A stretch of DNA of 64,000 nucleotides. Origin: Sphingobacterium puteale (GTDB taxonomy: Bacteria; Bacteroidota; Bacteroidia; Sphingobacteriales; Sphingobacteriaceae). The notes beneath the pieces were generated by a model. That model did not search any database. It was not told the DNA's origin and worked only from the letters and a program-made list of their open reading frames with translations. Position numbers and translations under genes: made by a program. The stretch lies in the NCBI RefSeq assembly GCF_003627955.1, contig NZ_RBWS01000014.1:124001-188000 (forward strand), read 5' to 3'. Of this stretch, positions 37,901 through 47,679 are shown piece by piece (the first letter of the stretch is position 1; every line of letters starts with the position of its first letter).

Positions 37901-39034
37901 TTATTTGGTGGCCATGTCTATCAAGTCCTGCACAAAAGGCTTGGGCTGATAGCTGCGGTCAAACAGCAAGGGATAATCCGTACGTCCGGGCACCGGCCAG
38001 TTGTTTTTCCAGGAGTCGCCATCTGTGACACCCCAGACCGTGACGCGGTCGATTTTGTCTCGGTGTTTGAGAAACAGCGCAAAGAAGTCCTTGTAGCGCT
38101 GCGCCAGCTGCTGTTCCTTATCCGCGGGTAATCCCTTGGCGTATGGGTTCAGCTGTTTGTCGTATTTGAAATGGGTGCTGACCTCGGCACCCATGGTCTG
38201 CCGCGGCGAGGGAAGCACTGAAATATCCATTTCAGTGATCATAACCTTCACACCGAGGGCCGCAAAAGCCAGGAGGCTATCTTCAAAGTCCGATACCTTG
38301 GGATGATCGATATTCAGATGGCCCTGCATGCCGATGCCATCGACCCTGACCCCTTGCTGCTGCAGCTGGCGAACCATGCTGACCACGCCTTTCCGCTTTC
38401 CTTCCAGGAACATGGAGTAATCGTTGTAATAGAGCTGTGCCTGAGGGTCTGCCTCGCGGGCAAACTGGAAGGCCAGGCGCACAAAGTCCTCACCGATGAT
38501 GTCATAAAACTTGCTCCTACGCCATTCGCCGTTGTCGAGAATAGACTCGTTGACCACATCCCAGCCCTTGATCCGTCCCTTGTAGCGGGACACGACGGTA
38601 TGGATATGCCTGCGCATGCGTTCGATCAGTACCTCGCGGGATACGTCCCGGCCGTCTTTGCCTTTAAAAAACCAAGCCGGCGCCTGCGAATGCCAGATCA
38701 GCGTATGACCGATCAGGCGCATGCCATGCTTTTCGCCATATTCCACAAAGCGGTCGGCATCCTTGAAGTTAAACTCGCCCTCACGGGGCTGCAGGTACAT
38801 GGCTTTCATGCAATTTTCGGCAGTGAGCGCGTTAAACTGACTTTCGATCAGTGGCATGGCCTTCTTGTCCCGCTCATAAATCTGTTTGAGACTGAGCGCT
38901 GTGCCGACGTCAAACTTGTCAGCAAAAGCAGCTTTTAGCGTTCCGCGCTGTGCGGCCTGCTGTGCCAACAGGCCCGGGCCCGACAGCAGCATACATCCCG
39001 CGATCAGCATCGCCAGCTTTTTTGTTGTATTCAT
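37901..39034 (-). CDS. GH10 endo-1,4-beta-xylanase
   Basis: Cuts xylan backbone. The 377 residues have a signal peptide (about 1-26) and one (beta/alpha)8 GH10 domain. The acid/base is Glu163 in WDVVNESI and the nucleophile Glu268 in ITEMDIS; WHSQAPAWF lies in the substrate cleft. There is no carbohydrate-binding insert, unlike the large surface GH10 enzymes of gut Bacteroides, so it may work on shorter chains in the periplasm. LIAGC at residues 10-14 could be mistaken for a lipobox, but lies too early in the hydrophobic run. The upstream gap holds a TTGAAATG octamer (39119-39112). Confidence 0.96.
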   Translation of the reverse strand: MNTTKKLAMLIAGCMLLSGPGLLAQQAAQRGTLKAAFADKFDVGTALSLKQIYERDKKAMPLIESQFNALTAENCMKAMYLQPREGEFNFKDADRFVEYGEKHGMRLIGHTLIWHSQAPAWFFKGKDGRDVSREVLIERMRRHIHTVVSRYKGRIKGWDVVNESILDNGEWRRSKFYDIIGEDFVRLAFQFAREADPQAQLYYNDYSMFLEGKRKGVVSMVRQLQQQGVRVDGIGMQGHLNIDHPKVSDFEDSLLAFAALGVKVMITEMDISVLPSPRQTMGAEVSTHFKYDKQLNPYAKGLPADKEQQLAQRYKDFFALFLKHRDKIDRVTVWGVTDGDSWKNNWPVPGRTDYPLLFDRSYQPKPFVQDLIDMATK

Positions 39035-39150
39035 ACGTAAATTAGCTATTTGATCAGGTGTCCGCTTTCATGTGTCTCCATGAAACGTCCACCTTGTTAT
39101 TCAATTCAGTTCATTTCAAATGATTATCTGGGTGCATAGCGTAGCTGTTT

Positions 39151-40650
39151 TTAAGATTGTTCAGGGCTTTTGCTGGCTGATGTGCGCCGCAGGTGGAGCT
39201 CCGCCTGTAAATCTTCATTAACCTGCTTGGTGATCGGATAAAACAGCAGGGCCACCACCCCGACCAGAAAGGTCATCGCCGGAATCACGCTGGCACTCAG
39301 CCGGATGCCCAGTATCGCCTGTTCATTCTGAACCGTGTTTGCCACAAAACCGAATGCGTCGATAAACGAGCCGCAGAGCGCCCCGCCAATACCCAGTCCG
39401 GCTTTTAACGCAAAGACAATTCCGGCAAACACAAATCCCGTTGCCCGGCGGTGGTTTTTCCACTCCGAGAAATCCGCCACGTCCCCCATCATCGCCCAGA
39501 GCAGTGGTATGGTCGGTGCATAGGCCAAGCTTTTCAGGATATTGATCACAAACAGGCTGCCGATAGCATCTGCCGGCACCAAAAAGAGCATAGCCGTAAA
39601 AATGGCGGTCAATGCCAGGCAGACGATAAAGACATTGCGCTTACCGAAGATACCCGACAGCCAGCGGGACAAGAAGATCACGCCCAGCAGCGTGACCAGC
39701 TGGCCCACCATATTGAAAAAGCTAAAGCCTACCGCAAATACCTGTCCGGGACTATAGACAATCAACCCGAAGGCATCCAATATGCGGTGTCCAAGCCCCG
39801 TTTCAGCCGCCACATCCCTGGCCAGACCAAACTGTGCCATAAAGGCAAACAGCGCTTCCTTATCCACATAATAATTGAAGAAGTAAGACATGCTGCTTCC
39901 CCAGAGCGCCAAGGTGATGAACAGGAATAAAGTCAGCACAAACATCGCTTTCCAAGGGCGGCAGGAGAAGATGTCGCGAAAGTCCTGACGGACCGAACTC
40001 GTCTGTCCCACCGGCGGGGTGATACGTTCGCGTGCCGACAAAAAGGCCACCAGCAGCAGGACGAAGGCCACAGCTGCATAGATCATGATGGTATACATCC
40101 AGCCACTGGCCGCGTCGCCATCACCGAGCTTGGCCACCAGAGGCAGGGTGAGTCCCTGGACCACAAAGGTCGCGATGGTCGCCGTCACAAAACGTATGGA
40201 CGATATGCTCGTACGCTCCTTGATGTCGCTGGTCATCACGCCACCCAGCGAAGCATACGGCGTGTTGTTGAACGAATAGATCGACATCAGCAGCGTGTAG
40301 GTAATACCCGCATACCATATTTTTCCACGTTCCTCCAAGTCAGGTGTTGTAAAAGAAAGGACAAAAAACACCGCAAAAGGCAGCGCAGTCCAGAGCACCC
40401 AAGGGCGGTACTTGCCCCAGCGGGTATGCGTACGGTCGGCGAGAATACCCGCCAGAGGGTCCACAAAGGCATCGAATACCCTTGCAAACAGCAGTATAAA
40501 ACCAGCTGTGGTCGCTTTTATGCCGAATACATCGGTATAAAAGAACAGCTGAAACATCATCATCATCTGGAAGACGAGGTTGGCCGAGCCATCCCCCATG
40601 CTGTAACCTACCTTTTCCCAGAAACCAACCTTTTGTGTTTTTGCATTCAT
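39151..40650 (-). CDS. GPH-family sugar:cation symporter (xyloside/glucuronoside)
   Basis: Inner-membrane transporter of the glycoside-pentoside-hexuronide group, 499 residues with about 12 hydrophobic helices. The N-terminal GYSMGDGSANLVFQ and the RVFDAFVDPLAG motif with the following charged loop (RTHTRWGKYRPW) are typical for the family. It lies between GH115 and GH10, so it should bring xylo-oligosaccharides or aldouronic acids into the cytoplasm, where the signal-less GH43 can act. The 75-base gap to GH115 shows no clear promoter. Confidence 0.92.
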   Translation of the reverse strand: MNAKTQKVGFWEKVGYSMGDGSANLVFQMMMMFQLFFYTDVFGIKATTAGFILLFARVFDAFVDPLAGILADRTHTRWGKYRPWVLWTALPFAVFFVLSFTTPDLEERGKIWYAGITYTLLMSIYSFNNTPYASLGGVMTSDIKERTSISSIRFVTATIATFVVQGLTLPLVAKLGDGDAASGWMYTIMIYAAVAFVLLLVAFLSARERITPPVGQTSSVRQDFRDIFSCRPWKAMFVLTLFLFITLALWGSSMSYFFNYYVDKEALFAFMAQFGLARDVAAETGLGHRILDAFGLIVYSPGQVFAVGFSFFNMVGQLVTLLGVIFLSRWLSGIFGKRNVFIVCLALTAIFTAMLFLVPADAIGSLFVINILKSLAYAPTIPLLWAMMGDVADFSEWKNHRRATGFVFAGIVFALKAGLGIGGALCGSFIDAFGFVANTVQNEQAILGIRLSASVIPAMTFLVGVVALLFYPITKQVNEDLQAELHLRRTSASKSPEQS

Positions 40651-40725
40651 ATATTAAATCATGTGTATAATCATTCATTTTTAGCAGGCATTTGCGCTGC
40701 CTGTGCTGTTTATCCCTATCGGTCC

Positions 40726-43320
40726 CTAGTTCGCGGGACTTTGCGCCGCACTCTCCCGCGGTCCCAGGTACGAAGGCTTGAGCCCGCCCAGGTCGATGAG
40801 GACGCGCTGCAGGACAATGCCCTGATCCAGGAAGCGGATTTTAAGCGTATGCTCCCCTGGCAGCAGGCTGTGGACCGAAACACTTTCGATGATGCGGCGT
40901 GCCTGCCACTGGCCCAGTTCCCCTTTGTAGTGGCCGTTAAAGTTGACCAGCGTTTCGGGGCCGCCGTCTATGGATATGGCATAGCGCAGCCCGCGGTTTC
41001 CATTGAAGTTCAGCGTGGGCGACAGCAGTGCGATGACTTTCGCTTCGCGCTTTTCCTTCACGCGAATCCTGTATTCCAAAGCCGTATTATCCCCCAAGCT
41101 GGCCGTGACCGGCAGTGTTGTCATGGCTGACACGGTCTTTCCGAGGTCAGGGATTTCCGTCCATTGAATGCCCGGAGCGCTGCTTGCTGCCGCATAGCTT
41201 GCCGCTTCCATAGCGATATAGCCGTCTGCCTCGACAAATACCCTTGATACAGAAGCAGTAGCGGGTTCCGGCAGATAGCGAACCGTGGGCATGATCGCCC
41301 GTGGTGGCTCGTTCCAGCTGCTGTAGCCGATACGCACCTGATCCATCATGTGCTGCCATTTGCCGCCGGCGATCTTATGGTTGTAGTGGTCGCTGAACAG
41401 GGAATCACGCCGGAAGCAGGCTTTTACCTTGTCGGCCCAGTCATTTGCCTTACGGTCATTTCTTGCGTAGCAGTATTCGTTCATGGCTTTGGCATGGTAC
41501 ATTTCATACAGGTTGGCGCAGGCATTGATCGGAAATACCACGAGCTGGTCGAACGCATCCTTCAGCGAATCCGGCAGCAGGTAATAAAGGCGCGAGGCTT
41601 CCATGGCCAGCGTTTTATAGTCGTTGACGACGCTGTCAAACTCGTTATAATGAGTGAGACTAAATGTCTTTTCGTTCAGCAATTCGGGTGTGACCCGATG
41701 GTTATATTTGCTGTAGCGGTTGATCAGTCCGGCGGCATCGGCCGCATAAGCCTCGCCAAACTGCTGCCGGCACCACTGCTCGGTATACGCCATCAGGTTG
41801 CCGGCATCAAAGCGGTCGGGATCCCAGGCCATATCCAGAAAAAATGAGATAGGAAATTCCATCGGCTTGAGATCGCCGACATTGACGATCCAAATGCGGT
41901 CCACGCCGTGCCGGTAGGTCAGGTTCATCTGCTCCCAGACACGCTGTATCTGCGACACATTGATCCATTTGGAATTGCGGGGGCCGCCTACATAGTCAAA
42001 GTGGTAATACATACCGTAACCGCCCGGGCGTGGCTTAGCATCCCGTTCGGGTAGCTTGCGGACATTGCCCCAGTTGTCGTCACAGAGCAGTAGCGTCACA
42101 TCGTCCGGTACGCGCATTCCTTTGTCATAATAGTCCTGCACTTCTTTGTAGAGGGCCCATAGCTGCGGTGTTTCAGCAGCCGGCCGGCCCGTTGCCTTGC
42201 CGATCAGGCGGCGCTGGTCTCTGACGATCTGCTCGAGCAACCCGACATTCTGCTCTTCGCTCATGGGCTCATCTCCGTCGCCGCGCATGGCGATGGTAAT
42301 GATGGACTCCCAGTCCCGCGCGCGCTGCATACCGCCGCGCCAGAATTCCTGCAGCCCCGCTTTATTCTTGGTATAATCCCAGCTGCCCCCATTTCCGTAG
42401 CGTTTCCATTCGGCCTGGGCCCTTGCCATCGGTTCGTGATGCGAGGTTCCCATCACGATGCCCATTTCATCTGCTAGCGGCCCATTGCGGGGATCATCAT
42501 CGTAAAAGGCGCTCCCCCACATGGCCGGCCATAGGTAATTGGCCTTGAGCCGTAGCAGCAGTTCGAACACCTTTTCATAGAAATCCGCGTTAAACCCACC
42601 AAAAGTCGCTTTGGACCAGCCACTCAGCGCCGGAGCCTCATCGTTGAGGAAAATACCGCGGTACCTGACCTTTGGCTCCCCCTGTGTATAGACGCCGGGC
42701 TTGACATACAGCTGTGCCGCTTTGCGGACCGGCACATCCGCCCAGTAATACCAGGGCGACACGCCGATCTGGGCCGACAGCTCGTAAATGCCGTAGATGG
42801 TGCCGCGCTTGTCGCTGCCAGCGATGACCAGAGCCGATTCAAGCCCATCCAGGGGCTGCCTGATCACCGTCATGACAAACTTTTCCCGCTTTCCGGCCAG
42901 CTCTTTACTGTCCAGAAGGCCTTTACGGACAAGGCTGTCGATCAGCGCCGATTTGCCATAGGTACCGATAATTATTTTGGAGCGGCTCTGTTGCTGCTGG
43001 CCTGGATTATGGCCCGTGACGCGCACAAAGTCTTTTTTCAGATTATCGAAGGCCCGAAGTACCCCCTTATGGTCCTGGGGATCTACGAGCATGGGCAGCG
43101 GCAGGCCATCCTTGACCAGCGCCAGATAACCCGGCTGGGCATCCCGGACCACCAAGCCCGTCTTTACCGTATCCATTGTGCTATGGGACACAGCCTGGGT
43201 ATTGCCTGCACAACAAAGCAGCACCGTCGCAGCCAGCAGCGCCTTGCCGTAGCGGTACCCGGTCAAAAGACCGGTACAGATCCGTGTAGCGGATAACTCC
43301 ATTTTATTCAATAATAACAT
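40726..43320 (-). CDS. GH115 alpha-glucuronidase
   Basis: Removes glucuronic acid from internal xylose residues of polymeric glucuronoxylan, complementing GH67, which needs terminal positions. From ATG at 43320 the protein has 864 residues. The frame is open to 43467, but the extra 49 residues have no signal-peptide character, whereas after MLLLNKMELS comes a hydrophobic LLAATVLLCCAGNTQA segment. GTSHHEPMARAQAEW, VTLLLCDDNWGNVRKLP and RIWIVNVGDLKPMEFPISFF are GH115 landmarks, and the C-terminal beta-sandwich is present. It is the first gene of the minus-strand xylan operon and divergent from the HTCS gene. Confidence 0.94.
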   Translation of the reverse strand: MLLLNKMELSATRICTGLLTGYRYGKALLAATVLLCCAGNTQAVSHSTMDTVKTGLVVRDAQPGYLALVKDGLPLPMLVDPQDHKGVLRAFDNLKKDFVRVTGHNPGQQQQSRSKIIIGTYGKSALIDSLVRKGLLDSKELAGKREKFVMTVIRQPLDGLESALVIAGSDKRGTIYGIYELSAQIGVSPWYYWADVPVRKAAQLYVKPGVYTQGEPKVRYRGIFLNDEAPALSGWSKATFGGFNADFYEKVFELLLRLKANYLWPAMWGSAFYDDDPRNGPLADEMGIVMGTSHHEPMARAQAEWKRYGNGGSWDYTKNKAGLQEFWRGGMQRARDWESIITIAMRGDGDEPMSEEQNVGLLEQIVRDQRRLIGKATGRPAAETPQLWALYKEVQDYYDKGMRVPDDVTLLLCDDNWGNVRKLPERDAKPRPGGYGMYYHFDYVGGPRNSKWINVSQIQRVWEQMNLTYRHGVDRIWIVNVGDLKPMEFPISFFLDMAWDPDRFDAGNLMAYTEQWCRQQFGEAYAADAAGLINRYSKYNHRVTPELLNEKTFSLTHYNEFDSVVNDYKTLAMEASRLYYLLPDSLKDAFDQLVVFPINACANLYEMYHAKAMNEYCYARNDRKANDWADKVKACFRRDSLFSDHYNHKIAGGKWQHMMDQVRIGYSSWNEPPRAIMPTVRYLPEPATASVSRVFVEADGYIAMEAASYAAASSAPGIQWTEIPDLGKTVSAMTTLPVTASLGDNTALEYRIRVKEKREAKVIALLSPTLNFNGNRGLRYAISIDGGPETLVNFNGHYKGELGQWQARRIIESVSVHSLLPGEHTLKIRFLDQGIVLQRVLIDLGGLKPSYLGPRESAAQSPAN

Positions 43321-43641
43321 GATGACCTTATTTACAATTGGTATTTTTCCCTTTCCTGGGCTCAGCACATACAGCAACCTATCCCTGCGCAAGGCGGGCC
43401 CCTGGGATTCAGTACATTCCCCTATTCTGGAAAATCTAAAATTAGTAGTCCCAGGCAGTAGCGACATTCATATCTGTTACATTCCCTTTGGCCTTTGTTG
43501 CGTAAGAGCCCAGTCATGTTTCATATTTATTTCAATTTGTTTCATCAGCGCTAGAAACGGCGTTTACCGGGCCGCAAACGTTTTTTTGTTTTTAGGGTTG
43601 AGCAATAATATGTATCTTCAACACTTAAACCAATAAAACCA
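43321..43641. promoter_or_regulatory. Divergent control region between GH115 and HTCS genes
   Basis: A 321-base gap between divergent starts. ATTTCAATTTGTT at 43529-43541 is identical to 13 bases in the GH43 promoter region (34771-34783). On the minus strand it sits between two ATGAAAC copies. No full TTG-N19-TAnnTTTG promoter was found on either strand here, so the exact promoters are uncertain. Confidence 0.5.
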
Positions 43642-46600
43642 ATGCGGAGGGATTTTTTTTCGACAGTCATCCTATTATTTGCTTTTGTACTCTATGCACA
43701 TGGACAGGCCACACGTATTTATGACAATCGGGACTATGGCTTTGGCGAACTTTCTTCCAACCTCACCAGTAGTATCAGTCAGGACAAGCACGGTTACATC
43801 TGGACCGGCACCGAATATGGACTCAACAAATTTGACGGTACCCGTTTTGTGCAATATCTGCATGACGTGCAGGACAGTACCTCCATATCGAGCAACAATA
43901 TTATCATTCTTTATCTGGACCGTGACAAAAGGCTGTGGGTAGGCTGCAACAACGGTTTGCAATACTATGATGAAAATATCGATCAGTTTGTCCGCATCCA
44001 TTTTCCTAACCAGATCGCGCCGCACATCACGGATATCATCCATAAAAAAGACGGCCACATCTGGGTGGCCACTTCGGGCTGGGGCATCTTCGATATCCAG
44101 GTCGGCCGCAGACAGGCTGCATCGTTGCCGCGAATCAATTCGCAGGTAGGCGGCATGTTTGCCCGCAGCATCTTTGAAGACCAACACCGCGCGATCTGGG
44201 TAGCGGTGGACCGCGTGGGCGTATCGCGGATCTCGCCAGACCATAAGCAAGCCATGCGACTTGTATCCGACCTGCTGCCGCAGCCCAAGGGTGGCAATTA
44301 CGACATCGTCGAGCAGGCCGATGGCAGGCTGTTATTTGCCTCCCCTTCCAGAATATGCCGTTATGATACGGCGAAAAACAGTTTTGAAGCAGTGGACTTC
44401 AAGGAAAAACTCCGGTCTACCGTAACGGAGATCCAGCTTTCCAAAACCATAAAAAACCATCTGCTGATCAGTACCGAGGGGGACGGTCTCTGGTATCTGG
44501 ATCTGGGGCGGACGCCGTTGATCGCGGCCCCTGCCGAACTGCCTAATCTGGACAACGACTACCGGCAGGGGCGCATCCGTACGATTCTACAGGATCGCGA
44601 AAACAACCTCTGGCTCGGCTGGTTTCAGCGGGGACTGGTCTTTATTCCGGGGCAGAGCAAGCAGTTTGAATTCTGGCGCATCCTGAGCCGTGAAAAAACC
44701 GATCAAAAGAACATCACCGCGATCACCCGGGACCGGGAGGGCAGCATCTGGTATGCCTTGGAGCACGGCGGCATATTCAAAACTGATGCGCAAGGCAGCT
44801 CACACCGGCAAATAAATACCGTTCAGGATGTCACCCAACTCGAAACGGGGACAGACGGCACGATCTGGTTCAGTTCGTACGCCAAAGGCCTGGGGCGCAT
44901 CGATCCGCATACTGGTAAAACCGATAATCTAAATATCTGCTCCAACAAACAGGTCAAAGCATTTGCCCTGGGCAGAAATAATAAAATCTATATCGCTACT
45001 TTCGGTGCCGGATTTGTCGAGTACGACAGCCAGACTGGAGTGTCGCGAATTTTCAGCATGAACACCGCCAATTCGACAAAAGGTGCACTGGCCAACGACT
45101 GGATTTCGGTTGTCCTGTGCGATCAGGATGGCCTCGTGTGGCTGGGACACCACAAAGGCATCAGCTGCTATGATCCTGTCCGCAACAGCTTCTCTGAGCA
45201 ATTTACCGATCATAGGCTCTCCGAGCAGATCACGATCTCACTCCTCGAGGACCGAGCCGGCCATATCTGGGCGGGGACCTACAATGGGCTCTATCAAATT
45301 AATAAAAAAAATGGCAAGATCAGCAGTTATACCAGTAACAATGGACTGTCCAGCAATGTGATATCAGGTTTGGGCTGGGACCGCAAGGGCCATATCTGGT
45401 GCAGCACCTTCAAGGGAATCAACTGTCTGAATCCAACGTCGGGAAAAATCGTCAGCTATTATACAGGGGATGGACTAGTTGACCGGTCCTACAACCGCGG
45501 CGTTTTCTTCCAGGATAATGATGGGAAAATATACTATGGCGGCAGACAGGGCATTACCTCTTTTTTTCCCGAAAAGATTCAGTTGCAAACCTACTCCTAT
45601 CCGGTGCTGATTACCAACCTCTATGTCAAAAATCAGCCGATCAAGCCGGACATGTCACCCAGCGGCAGCGTCATCTATCAGGGTGACCTGATGGCTGCAA
45701 ACGCGTTTTTTTTTCACAACAACGACGACAGTTTTACCTTTGAACTGTCCACTATGGACTTCAACAGTCCCGAAAACGTCCACTACGAGTACCGCATCAA
45801 GGGCATCAACAAAAGCTGGAACGCCACACTTCCCGGAGTCAATCTGATTACCTACAACAACCTGTCTTCGGGGGAGCATGAGCTCGAGATACGGGCCTGT
45901 AAATTTGGCACCTATTCACCGAGCCGTACGGTGTTACTACATATCCTGCCGCCCTGGTACCTTAGCGGCACGGCCTATTTCGTATATTTCCTGCTGATTG
46001 CTGGTATCGTCTTCCTGATCAGCAAATACCTACGCGAGCGGCGGCTCGAACGTCTGCATGCGTTCAGACTACAGCTCTTTACCGATATCTCCCATGAGAT
46101 CCGCTCGCCGCTGACCCTGGTGATGAGCCCGATCGACAAACTGATCAAGCATGCTCCAGATGCCCAGACGAGCTCGACGCTACAGAATATGAACCGCAAT
46201 GCACAACGGATCCTCAGCTTGGTCAATCAGCTGCTCGACATCCGCAAGCTCGAAAGCGGACACCTGAACCTCAAGTTTGCCCGTGTCAATGCTGTGTACT
46301 ATGTGAAGCAGGTCATCAAGGCCTTTGACGATCAGGCGCTGGCCCATCAGATCGAGCTGTCAGTACACAGCGAAGCCGATGAGATCCTGTTATGGATCGA
46401 TGCGGGCAGCTTTGAAAAGATCATCCACAATATTGTGTCCAATGCGTTTAAGTTCACGCCGGACGGTGGGCAGATCAGGCTTTCTCTGGCCGTCCAAGCA
46501 GGGAAAAACGGGGGCGAAAGCCTACAGCTTGTTGTCACCGACACGGGGACCGGTATACCCGAGAGCGATATCCGACATGTGTTCAAGCGGTATTATCAGT

Positions 46601-47679
46601 CCACTTCGGGTGGGGCCGCTCAGCGTCAGGGCTCCGGCATCGGCCTGCATCTGACCAAAGTGCTGGTCGAGCTGCATGGTGGACGGGTACATGCCGAAAA
46701 CAGAAAGGACAGCAGCGGCTGCCGCTTTGTGCTCAGCCTTCCGATGGGCCATAGACACCTTCGCAAGGAAGATCTGGTCGCCTTTCAGCCGCTGCATGCG
46801 CCTATTGAACAACAGTCTGAAAAAGTCGTCGTTGCTGATCAGCAGTTGTCCAAAAACGGCTACCAGAAGACAGGCTATAAGGTTCTGGTGGTCGATGACG
46901 ACCGGGACATCCTGCAGTTTTTGCGTCAGGAGCTGGCCTGTGGCTATAAGGTTCTGGTTGCCGAAAATGGCAGCGAAGGATTTCAGCTCGCCTTGGCCGA
47001 GCAGCCCGACCTGATTATTTCTGACGTCGCCATGCCGGCCATGGACGGCTATACCTTAGTCAAGAAGATCAAGAGCAACAGCACCACCAACCATATACCG
47101 GTGATCCTACTGACGGCGCGCACCAATACAGAAGATCGTATGGAGGGCATCGGCCTGGGTGCAGATGCCTACCTGACCAAGCCTTTTATGGTTGACGAAC
47201 TGCATCTGGTGGCCGGCAACCTGATCAAAAACCGCATGAAGGTGAAAGGGAAGTTTTCGGGAGCGCAACAGCAGGACGGCAAGGTGAAGACGATCAGCTT
47301 CAAATCCAGCGATGAACAACTGATGGAACGTATCCTCAGAACGGTCAACCAATATCTGGAAAATCCGGAGTTTAATGTGCAGTTTCTGGCTGATGAAGTC
47401 GGACTGAGCCGCGTACAGCTGCACCGCAAGGTGAAGTCCCTGACCGGCATCTCAACCGGCGAGTTTATCCGCAATATCAGGCTGCAACAGGCCGAAAAGC
47501 TACTGCTGGAGAAAAAGATGAATATCTCGCAGGTGGCCTATGCGCTCGGCTTCACCAATCAGACGCATTTCACTACGCTATTCAAGAAAATGTACGGACT
47601 GAGCCCGACCGACTATATCCAGCGGCACAGCTGCAAGGAAAAGCCTTCGACTTCGGATGTAAAAGAAAAGCACTTATAA
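43642..47679 (+). CDS. Hybrid two-component sensor-regulator (HTCS) of the xylan locus
   Basis: One-protein signalling system of 1345 residues. A signal peptide (to about 22) leads into two seven-bladed periplasmic propellers built from repeats such as DKHGYIWTGTEYGLNKFDG, then a Y_Y_Y domain (about 690-760), a membrane helix (about 776-796), a HisKA domain with the phospho-accepting His818 in DISHEIRSPL, an ATPase domain (NAFKFTPDGG, DTGTGI, GSGIGLHL), a receiver domain with Asp1128 in ISDVAMPAMDG, and a C-terminal AraC helix-turn-helix. Such proteins bind xylo-oligosaccharides outside and activate their locus. Its stop overlaps the convergent gene at 47674 by six bases. Confidence 0.96.
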   Translation: MRRDFFSTVILLFAFVLYAHGQATRIYDNRDYGFGELSSNLTSSISQDKHGYIWTGTEYGLNKFDGTRFVQYLHDVQDSTSISSNNIIILYLDRDKRLWVGCNNGLQYYDENIDQFVRIHFPNQIAPHITDIIHKKDGHIWVATSGWGIFDIQVGRRQAASLPRINSQVGGMFARSIFEDQHRAIWVAVDRVGVSRISPDHKQAMRLVSDLLPQPKGGNYDIVEQADGRLLFASPSRICRYDTAKNSFEAVDFKEKLRSTVTEIQLSKTIKNHLLISTEGDGLWYLDLGRTPLIAAPAELPNLDNDYRQGRIRTILQDRENNLWLGWFQRGLVFIPGQSKQFEFWRILSREKTDQKNITAITRDREGSIWYALEHGGIFKTDAQGSSHRQINTVQDVTQLETGTDGTIWFSSYAKGLGRIDPHTGKTDNLNICSNKQVKAFALGRNNKIYIATFGAGFVEYDSQTGVSRIFSMNTANSTKGALANDWISVVLCDQDGLVWLGHHKGISCYDPVRNSFSEQFTDHRLSEQITISLLEDRAGHIWAGTYNGLYQINKKNGKISSYTSNNGLSSNVISGLGWDRKGHIWCSTFKGINCLNPTSGKIVSYYTGDGLVDRSYNRGVFFQDNDGKIYYGGRQGITSFFPEKIQLQTYSYPVLITNLYVKNQPIKPDMSPSGSVIYQGDLMAANAFFFHNNDDSFTFELSTMDFNSPENVHYEYRIKGINKSWNATLPGVNLITYNNLSSGEHELEIRACKFGTYSPSRTVLLHILPPWYLSGTAYFVYFLLIAGIVFLISKYLRERRLERLHAFRLQLFTDISHEIRSPLTLVMSPIDKLIKHAPDAQTSSTLQNMNRNAQRILSLVNQLLDIRKLESGHLNLKFARVNAVYYVKQVIKAFDDQALAHQIELSVHSEADEILLWIDAGSFEKIIHNIVSNAFKFTPDGGQIRLSLAVQAGKNGGESLQLVVTDTGTGIPESDIRHVFKRYYQSTSGGAAQRQGSGIGLHLTKVLVELHGGRVHAENRKDSSGCRFVLSLPMGHRHLRKEDLVAFQPLHAPIEQQSEKVVVADQQLSKNGYQKTGYKVLVVDDDRDILQFLRQELACGYKVLVAENGSEGFQLALAEQPDLIISDVAMPAMDGYTLVKKIKSNSTTNHIPVILLTARTNTEDRMEGIGLGADAYLTKPFMVDELHLVAGNLIKNRMKVKGKFSGAQQQDGKVKTISFKSSDEQLMERILRTVNQYLENPEFNVQFLADEVGLSRVQLHRKVKSLTGISTGEFIRNIRLQQAEKLLLEKKMNISQVAYALGFTNQTHFTTLFKKMYGLSPTDYIQRHSCKEKPSTSDVKEKHL

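Noticed and set aside
38993..38998. LIAGC lipobox in the GH10 xylanase
   Set aside because: The Cys is residue 14, in the middle of the hydrophobic run; a signal peptidase I site near residue 25 fits better.
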